Source: JAAYJT01 sp037446395
Lineage (GTDB): Bacteria; Bacteroidota; Bacteroidia; Bacteroidales; JAAYJT01
Length of the DNA stretch: 11,735 nt
NCBI GenBank assembly: GCA_037446395.1
Contig: JBBIIP010000046.1
Location: 1-11,735 of the forward strand
Reading direction: 5' to 3'
The notes under the pieces are model-generated. The model worked only from the letters and a program-made list of their open reading frames with translations, was not told where the DNA came from and ran no database searches. The translations under genes were made by a program, and so were the position numbers. Shown piece by piece: positions 7,288 to 11,735 of this stretch (position 1 is its first letter; each line of letters opens with the position of its first letter).

Positions 7288-8349
7288 TTAGATAAATTGT
7301 TTTGAAATAAACTTTTGAATGTCACTCTTTCGACTCTCCATACACAACAGAAGTTGTTTTTGAGTCAGGCTTCGAACGAGGTTGTGTTGCGGATAAGCTG
7401 TCTTAAAGTAAGTGTCACCGTTGAGATAGTCTGCAAGGAATCTTATCCCGATGATAAAAGTCATTAAAAACGGAGAGAGGTGGAATAAATCGCGCTCTAC
7501 ATGCAAAAGCATCGATGATGTTTGCTGCAGGTATGCCCTAGTAAACGTCTTAAACCTTGCCATATTAAATCCGACTTTGCTCAAATCCTGTTCGTCCTCG
7601 GCAGCAGTGTTGGTAATAGTTCGGAGGGTGTCGCCGTAATCATAAAAAATCATGCCCGGGCCAACTGTATCCAGGTCTATCACAGCCACTGCCATCTTCC
7701 CGGAAAACAACAGGTTATTGATCTTGGTATCATTGTGAATCACACGGCGAGGAATTTCTCCTTTCGCATAGAGTTCTTCAACAATCATGAGTTGATCTAA
7801 GCGCGAATGATAAAAATTCACCCAGGGAGCAGCTGAGTCTAACCTGCCGGCATTGTTGTTTCGAACAGCTTCATCAAGCTGTTTAACCCTGGAGGAGAGG
7901 TTATGAAAATCAGGGATGGATTCTTCAAAATCATTGGCATTGAGCCTACTGCAAGTTTTTGCAAACCAGCCAAATGCAATACCGGCTTGCGAAGCTTGCC
8001 AGTTTTGAGTAACCACATCCAATGAACGGGCATCTTTAAAGAAATTCGTCATTCGCCACGCAAAGTTCTGGTTATCAATAAATAAATATTCTCCATCGGT
8101 AGTTTGACACAAGCAGGGAATAGAAATTACCCCCTGCTCCCCGGGAAAAACCGATTGAAGTTTCAGGTGGTTGGCAGCGATGATTTGGGGATTCTTAAAA
8201 ACCCGGTTATTTATCCTTTGAAGCACATAGGAGTCAACTTCGTCAATAAAACTGACTTTGTAGGTATCATTAATGTGGCCTTTACCGAATGGGCAAATAC
8301 CCGAAATCTTTTTAGAAGGAAAAAATTTTGCAACGACACGCTCAAGCAT
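7288..8349 (-). CDS. Phosphotransferase of the aminoglycoside/choline kinase fold, probable N-acetylhexosamine 1-kinase (NahK-like)
   Basis: 353 residues, no signal peptide, cytoplasmic. Kinase-fold motifs in order are FGKGHINDTY (21-30, nucleotide-binding loop), YVLQRIN (41-47, lysine-equivalent strand), the catalytic loop VIHNDTKINN (203-212, with D207 as likely base and N212 or N211 in metal binding), and VIDLDTVGPG (223-232, metal-binding D225/D227) followed by YDYGDTLR (236-243). The combination GHINDTY, HNDTKINN and DLDTVxPG is characteristic of bifidobacterial NahK, which phosphorylates GalNAc and GlcNAc at C1 using ATP; this also distinguishes it from antibiotic kinases. Some relatives carry misleading mucin-desulfatase names in databases. 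The GH109-like gene follows after 21 bases, so the two are likely one transcript. A 60-base gap separates it from the thioesterase gene upstream; no convincing promoter is seen there. The sugar specificity is inferred. Confidence 0.8.
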   Translation of the reverse strand: MLERVVAKFFPSKKISGICPFGKGHINDTYKVSFIDEVDSYVLQRINNRVFKNPQIIAANHLKLQSVFPGEQGVISIPCLCQTTDGEYLFIDNQNFAWRMTNFFKDARSLDVVTQNWQASQAGIAFGWFAKTCSRLNANDFEESIPDFHNLSSRVKQLDEAVRNNNAGRLDSAAPWVNFYHSRLDQLMIVEELYAKGEIPRRVIHNDTKINNLLFSGKMAVAVIDLDTVGPGMIFYDYGDTLRTITNTAAEDEQDLSKVGFNMARFKTFTRAYLQQTSSMLLHVERDLFHLSPFLMTFIIGIRFLADYLNGDTYFKTAYPQHNLVRSLTQKQLLLCMESRKSDIQKFISKQFI

Positions 8350-8409
8350 AATCGGTAGCTGCAGGTTTGGGGTTTAGTTTTTTGTCTGAACTCTGCAACG
8401 AAATTAAAA

Positions 8410-8892
8410 TTATTCTTCAGAAAAAAACGCCTCCCTCTCAGGAAATAAAAACTCTTTCCGGGCTTTTTCGGCCGGAAAGGTAAAATAGTGCATCAGCGCA
8501 TCCGCGCATAAGCCTTGACTGTTATGCAGCGATGCCTCGATCATGGCAATATTTCGTTTCATTCCAACGATCTTGGCCTTAAGAGTGATTGTGCCATCGC
8601 TGATCAGCACTGCTTTTCGAAACTTCATCTCGAGTTTTGAGGTTACCCCGGCGGTGCCAAGTTTTACGAAAACTATCCAGCTTCCGATTTCGTCAAGGAG
8701 TGTGGCCTGAATTCCTCCATGAAGTGTGTTCAGCCATCCTTCGTATTCGCCACAAGGATCCCAGTCTGCCATCAGCCATTCGCCTTCTTCGCGAAACCGG
8801 AGTTTCAAGCCAATGGAATTGCTCGGGCTGCAACCAAAGCAGTTGTATGTTGGGCTGCCGGTGAATGGGTTAGAGATGAAATGCTTTTTCAT
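8410..8892 (-). CDS. PaaI-type hotdog-fold thioesterase
   Basis: 160 residues, no signal peptide. The core signature is LHGGIQATLLDEIGSW (57-72), in which the H58-G59-G60 turn leads into the long hotdog helix carrying D67/E68, the usual acyl-CoA thioesterase active-site region. The N-terminal CFGCSPSNSIGLKLRF (18-33) matches the CxxC-NPxGL opening common in this subfamily; the two cysteines may be structural. It probably acts as an oligomer that hydrolyses an acyl-CoA or acyl-ACP thioester, but the substrate cannot be read from the sequence. It starts 17 bases after the rimO stop codon, so it is likely co-transcribed with rimO. The C-terminal coding region contains an 8-bp inverted repeat (CTTTCCGG at 8454, CCGGAAAG at 8472). 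Confidence 0.88.
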   Translation of the reverse strand: MKKHFISNPFTGSPTYNCFGCSPSNSIGLKLRFREEGEWLMADWDPCGEYEGWLNTLHGGIQATLLDEIGSWIVFVKLGTAGVTSKLEMKFRKAVLISDGTITLKAKIVGMKRNIAMIEASLHNSQGLCADALMHYFTFPAEKARKEFLFPEREAFFSEE

Positions 8893-8909
8893 GGTTAATT
8901 ATTTACAGA

Positions 8910-10220
8910 TCAGGCAGGTTCCCCGTAAAGATCGAATTCTTCGGCCCGCGTGATGCGAATATCATAAAAATTACCGATGCGAATGTTAGCGAAATCTTTC
9001 GGAACCAGCACTTCATTGTCTATTTCGGGGCTATCGAATTCAGTCCGCCCGACGAAGTAATCATTTTCTTTGTTGTCGAAAATCACTTTATGAACCAATC
9101 CCACTCTTTTTTGATTCAGTTCAAGCGAGATATCCTGTTGCAGTGCCATGAGTTCGGCCGCACGCGCTTCCTTTATTACAAGTGGAACAGTATCAACAAG
9201 TTTTGCGGCGCGGGTTCCTTCTTCTTCAGAATACTTAAACACGCCCATCCTCTCGAAACGCGATCTCAGTATAAAATTCTTGAGTTCTTCAAAGTTTTTA
9301 TCTGTTTCGCCCGGAAATCCTGTCATCAGCGTGGTGCGAATGGCGATACCAGGAATCTTTTTGCGAATGGAATCAATGAGCCGGTAGGTTTCTTCGGTTG
9401 TGATATTGCGGCGCATCTTTTTAAGAATACTTTCGCTAATATGCTGGAATGGAATATCAATATACCGGCAAATATTATCTCTTTCAGCCATAACCTCCAA
9501 TACTTCCACCGGAAATGCCGAGGGATATGTATAGTGTAACCTGATCCAGGACAAGCCAGGGATATCAGAGAGTCTTTCGAGCAAAGTTGCCAGCATGCGC
9601 TTGCCGTATATATCAAGTCCATACCAGGTGAGGTCCTGGGCAATCAGAATCAATTCCTTCACTCCTTTTCCGATCAAATTTCGGGCTTCTTGAAGAAGCA
9701 TTTCCATGGGGACAGAAACATTCTTTCCACGTATGAGCGGGATTGCACAAAAAGAGCAGGTGCGATCGCACCCTTCAGAAATCTTGAGGTATGCATAATG
9801 CTTTGGTGTGGTCAGTATGCGCTCGTGATGAAGAATTTTGTGGTCCTCCGAGTTGATTGTATTAAGTATAGCCTGCAAATCATTTACACCAAAATACCGA
9901 TCCACTTCGGGAATCTCTGTTTGCAGGTCGTTTTTGTATCGCTGCGAAAGGCACCCCATGACCAACAGCTGTTTGATTTTTCCTTCCTGTTTCAGCCGGA
10001 CAGCTTCAAGAATTGTGTTGATTGATTCTTCTTTTGCGTCCTGAATAAAGCCACACGTATTTATAATGAGGACGTCTGCTTTTGCTCTGTTTCTTTGCAA
10101 AACATTATTTCCTGACATTTTAAGCTGCCCCATCAATCGCTCAGAATCAACCGTGTTTTTAGGGCATCCAAGCGTAAGGACTTGTATTACAGGGCTGAGG
10201 GTGTGTTTTCTGGCTGTCAT
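8910..10220 (-). CDS. rimO: Ribosomal protein S12 methylthiotransferase RimO
   Basis: 436 residues, normal length. RimO is a radical SAM enzyme with two iron-sulfur clusters that adds a methylthio group to the conserved aspartate of ribosomal protein uS12. The N-terminal domain supplies three cluster cysteines: LGCPKNTVDSE (C19), INTCGF (C56) and VMGCLSQRY (C90). The radical SAM domain has the CxxxCxxC motif EGCDRTCSFC (C151, C155, C158) followed by AIPLIRGK. A TRAM domain occupies about 370-436. LGCPKN and AIPLIRGK point to RimO rather than MiaB. It starts 26 bases after the ftsY stop codon, the order usual in Bacteroidota. Confidence 0.97.
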   Translation of the reverse strand: MTARKHTLSPVIQVLTLGCPKNTVDSERLMGQLKMSGNNVLQRNRAKADVLIINTCGFIQDAKEESINTILEAVRLKQEGKIKQLLVMGCLSQRYKNDLQTEIPEVDRYFGVNDLQAILNTINSEDHKILHHERILTTPKHYAYLKISEGCDRTCSFCAIPLIRGKNVSVPMEMLLQEARNLIGKGVKELILIAQDLTWYGLDIYGKRMLATLLERLSDIPGLSWIRLHYTYPSAFPVEVLEVMAERDNICRYIDIPFQHISESILKKMRRNITTEETYRLIDSIRKKIPGIAIRTTLMTGFPGETDKNFEELKNFILRSRFERMGVFKYSEEEGTRAAKLVDTVPLVIKEARAAELMALQQDISLELNQKRVGLVHKVIFDNKENDYFVGRTEFDSPEIDNEVLVPKDFANIRIGNFYDIRITRAEEFDLYGEPA

Positions 10221-10246
10221 AAATACAAGAAATCAGATGCGAAGCC

Positions 10247-11203
10247 TCAGGGAGCATCAAAAAGGGAATCAACAAAAGCACGGCGGTCGAAGATCTGCAA
10301 GTGTTCAAGTTTTTCTCCAATACCAATATACTTCACAGGAATGCGAAGCTGATCGGAAATACCAATGACCACGCCCCCTTTTGCAGTTCCATCAAGTTTA
10401 GTGAGTGCAAGTGCGGTTACTTCGGTTGAAGCAGTGAATTGTTTGGCCTGCTCGATGGCATTTTGTCCTGTAGATGCATCAAGAATCAATAAAACTTCAT
10501 GCGGTGCATCCGGAATAACCTTTTGCATCACGCGCTTTACTTTACTCAATTCGTTCATCAGGTTGATCTTATTATGCAGCCTGCCAGCAGTATCAATAAT
10601 TACAACATCATGTTTGTTTGCTACAGCTTTTTGCAAGGTTTCATAGGCAACAGCAGCTGGATCGGATCCCATTTTATGGCTAACCACCGAAACCCCAACC
10701 CTTTCGGCCCAAATCTCAAGCTGACTGATAGCGGCTGCCCTGAAGGTGTCGGCTGCGCCTAACAAAACTGATTTTCCTGCCTGTTTGAAGTGCCAGGCCA
10801 ACTTGCCGATGGTTGTGGTTTTACCAACGCCGTTCACCCCGACGACCATGATCACAAAAGGCTGGTTCAGAGGCTCAAAATCAAAGCGCACCTCACCATA
10901 GCTATTGTTTTCTTCGAGCATGGCCGAAATCTCACAGCGCAGGATCTGGTTCAGTTCAGCTGTGTTGAGGTATCTGTCGCGAGCTACGCGGGCTTGCAAC
11001 CTTTCAATAATTTTTAATGTGGTTTCGACACCTACATCAGATGTTACGAGAATTTCTTCCAAATCGTCGAGAAAGGCATCGTCAACTTTAGAGCGGCCGG
11101 CAATGGCACGGGTGAGTTTGCCAAAGACGTTCGTTTTTGTTTTTTCGAGCCCCTGATCGAGTTGTTCTTTCTTATCGCGCGACAGAAAAGAGAAGATGCC
11201 CAT
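10247..11203 (-). CDS. ftsY: Signal recognition particle receptor FtsY
   Basis: 318 residues. This GTPase docks the SRP-ribosome complex at the inner membrane for co-translational insertion of membrane proteins. After a short N-terminal segment (MGIFSFLSRDKKEQ, no long acidic A domain, as usual in Bacteroidota) comes the N domain four-helix region (about 20-100). The G domain follows with P-loop GVNGVGKT (122-129), DTFRAAA (152-158), DTAGR (204-208), TKLDGTAKGG (268-277) and GIGEK (294-298). The pattern is FtsY rather than Ffh: there is no methionine-rich M domain and the protein ends soon after the closing GIGEKLEHLQIF. It lies downstream of the small ribosomal genes but is separated from them by a terminator-like hairpin, and no strong promoter is visible in the 42 bases between hairpin and start. 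Confidence 0.97.
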   Translation of the reverse strand: MGIFSFLSRDKKEQLDQGLEKTKTNVFGKLTRAIAGRSKVDDAFLDDLEEILVTSDVGVETTLKIIERLQARVARDRYLNTAELNQILRCEISAMLEENNSYGEVRFDFEPLNQPFVIMVVGVNGVGKTTTIGKLAWHFKQAGKSVLLGAADTFRAAAISQLEIWAERVGVSVVSHKMGSDPAAVAYETLQKAVANKHDVVIIDTAGRLHNKINLMNELSKVKRVMQKVIPDAPHEVLLILDASTGQNAIEQAKQFTASTEVTALALTKLDGTAKGGVVIGISDQLRIPVKYIGIGEKLEHLQIFDRRAFVDSLFDAP

Positions 11204-11244
11204 AACTTTTTAGATGTTTTTGTATTTAAGAGGTATCTGATAAT

Positions 11245-11277
11245 AAAAAAAGCTCTTCCCTGCTTAGAAAGAGCTTT
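11245..11277 (-). terminator. Intrinsic terminator or attenuator between the bL38 gene and ftsY
   Basis: Read on the minus strand, AAAGCTCTT (11277-11269) and AAGAGCTTT (11257-11249) form a perfect nine-pair stem with an 11-base loop. The 3' arm runs into seven consecutive T (11251-11245). This is a good Rho-independent terminator shape placed 22 bases after the bL38 stop codon. It would lower transcription of ftsY and rimO relative to the ribosomal protein genes, unless ftsY has its own promoter. Confidence 0.8.
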
Positions 11278-11299
11278 CTCTGCCAGGGATAATCCGGCA

Positions 11300-11455
11300 T
11301 TATTTTTTTGCCAGAAATTCTTTTACCTGGTCATTGGGTACAATGCTTTCTTTGAATGTATAAGCGCCTGTTTTTGGCGATTTGACCATGCGTATCACCT
11401 TTGCAAAGTCTTTGCCAGATGATGTTCTGAGGGTTGCAACAACTTTCTTTGCCAT
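11300..11455 (-). CDS. DUF4295 family small ribosomal protein (bL38)
   Basis: A 51-residue basic protein, MAKKVVATLRTSSGKDF at the start and ending in VPNDQVKEFLAKK. It matches the DUF4295 family, which is confined to Bacteroidota and sits between rpmG and ftsY. From memory, a member was seen as a new large-subunit ribosomal protein, bL38, in a Flavobacterium ribosome structure; the assignment to this family should be confirmed. The very basic composition, tiny size and position eight bases after the rpmG stop codon all support a ribosomal role in the same transcript. The start follows directly from the MAKK opening it shares with its neighbour. A terminator hairpin lies just downstream. Confidence 0.92.
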   Translation of the reverse strand: MAKKVVATLRTSSGKDFAKVIRMVKSPKTGAYTFKESIVPNDQVKEFLAKK

Positions 11456-11463
11456 GACCGGAA

Positions 11464-11652
11464 CTATTTAATTTCTTTGTGAACTGTAACTTTTTTCAGG
11501 ATTGGATTGTATTTTTTCAATTCCAGCCTTTCGGGCGTGTTCTTCTTGTTTTTATTGGTTACATAACGCGAAGTTCCCGGCATGCCGCTGGTTTTGTGTT
11601 CGGTGCATTCCATAATCACCTGTATTCTTGCTTCTTTACTCTTCTTTGCCAT
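11464..11652 (-). CDS. rpmG: Large ribosomal subunit protein bL33
   Basis: 62 residues, strongly basic. It shows the bL33 pattern: RIQVIMECTEHK near the start, then GTSRYVTNKNKKNTPERLELKKYNP and a basic tail. Only one cysteine (C16) is present, and the second CxxC site is replaced (KKYNP in place of a cysteine pair), so this is the zinc-free (C-minus) form. It is the first gene after the promoter at 11682-11712; no rpmB is seen between that promoter and rpmG. The bL38 gene follows after eight bases. No Shine-Dalgarno sequence is evident, as expected for the phylum. Confidence 0.97.
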   Translation of the reverse strand: MAKKSKEARIQVIMECTEHKTSGMPGTSRYVTNKNKKNTPERLELKKYNPILKKVTVHKEIK

Positions 11653-11681
11653 TTCGGTATTCCTCTTACTTTTAAGGACTG

Positions 11682-11712
11682 CAAAATTAGTAAATTATTT
11701 GTAACTACCAAA
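11682..11712 (-). promoter_or_regulatory. Bacteroidota-type promoter for rpmG
   Basis: On the minus strand a TTTG (11712-11709) is followed after exactly 19 bases by TAATTTTG (11689-11682). This matches the Bacteroidota -33 TTTG and -7 TAnnTTTG consensus with canonical spacing. The start point would fall a few bases beyond 11682, giving a leader of roughly 25 bases before the rpmG ATG at 11652. Confidence 0.75.
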
Positions 11713-11735
11713 TGCAGCAGTATATTTTTTCCCTG

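Noticed and set aside
7288..8349. Antibiotic-resistance aminoglycoside phosphotransferase
   Set aside because: The fold is shared, but the GHINDTY, HNDTKINN and DLDTVGPG motifs and the GH109 neighbour fit an N-acetylhexosamine kinase better; there is no mobile-element context.
8454..8479. 8-bp inverted repeat CTTTCCGG / CCGGAAAG in the thioesterase gene as a terminator
   Set aside because: It lies within the coding sequence about 45 bases before the stop, has no T tract after it in the direction of transcription, and is short enough to arise by chance.
9090..9539. 149-codon plus-strand open frame opposite rimO
   Set aside because: The minus strand encodes an unmistakable RimO with all six cluster cysteines; the opposite frame has no recognisable features.
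1..11735. Defence system, prophage, CRISPR array or transposon
   Set aside because: No repeats with spacers, integrases, transposases, toxin-antitoxin pairs or known defence domains are visible; the genes are housekeeping or metabolic and their order is typical of Bacteroidota.

Overview
The window looks like ordinary chromosomal DNA from a member of the Bacteroidota. The evidence is a type IX secretion C-terminal sorting domain, Bacteroidota-style promoter elements (TAnnTTTG, one with a TTTG 19 bases upstream), start codons without clear Shine-Dalgarno sequences, and the phylum-typical gene order rpmG - DUF4295/bL38 - ftsY - rimO. No rRNA, tRNA, CRISPR array, insertion sequence, prophage or integrase was seen. 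All genes look intact.

Left part, plus strand (1-5833). A 256-base gene-free leader carries a terminator-like hairpin on the minus strand at its left edge. It is followed by a secreted SGNH-hydrolase-like protein with a T9SS tail (257-1519). A 200-base gap ends in a Bacteroidota -7 element and a perfect hairpin abutting the next start codon. Then come uvrA (1720-4542) and kynU, kynureninase (4544-5833), only one base apart, so probably co-transcribed and translationally coupled although functionally unrelated. The kynU coding sequence holds a perfect 12-bp inverted repeat with a 3-base loop.

Right part, minus strand (11735 back to 5869). From a well-formed promoter at 11682-11712 the order is rpmG (bL33), a 51-residue DUF4295/bL38 ribosomal protein, a terminator or attenuator hairpin, ftsY, rimO, a hotdog thioesterase, an N-acetylhexosamine-1-kinase-like phosphotransferase and a GH109-like lipoprotein glycosidase. 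The run meets kynU convergently with only 35 bases between the genes.

How the genes fit together: rpmG, bL38, ftsY and rimO form a translation and membrane-targeting block (two ribosomal proteins, the SRP receptor, and the S12 methylthiotransferase). The last two genes form a plausible two-step salvage module: an exported NAD-dependent alpha-N-acetylgalactosaminidase frees GalNAc from glycans, and a cytoplasmic kinase converts it to the 1-phosphate. This pairing is the most interesting biological proposal in the window. It is inferred from motifs and adjacency and has not been tested. Nothing else here demands a wholly new system.
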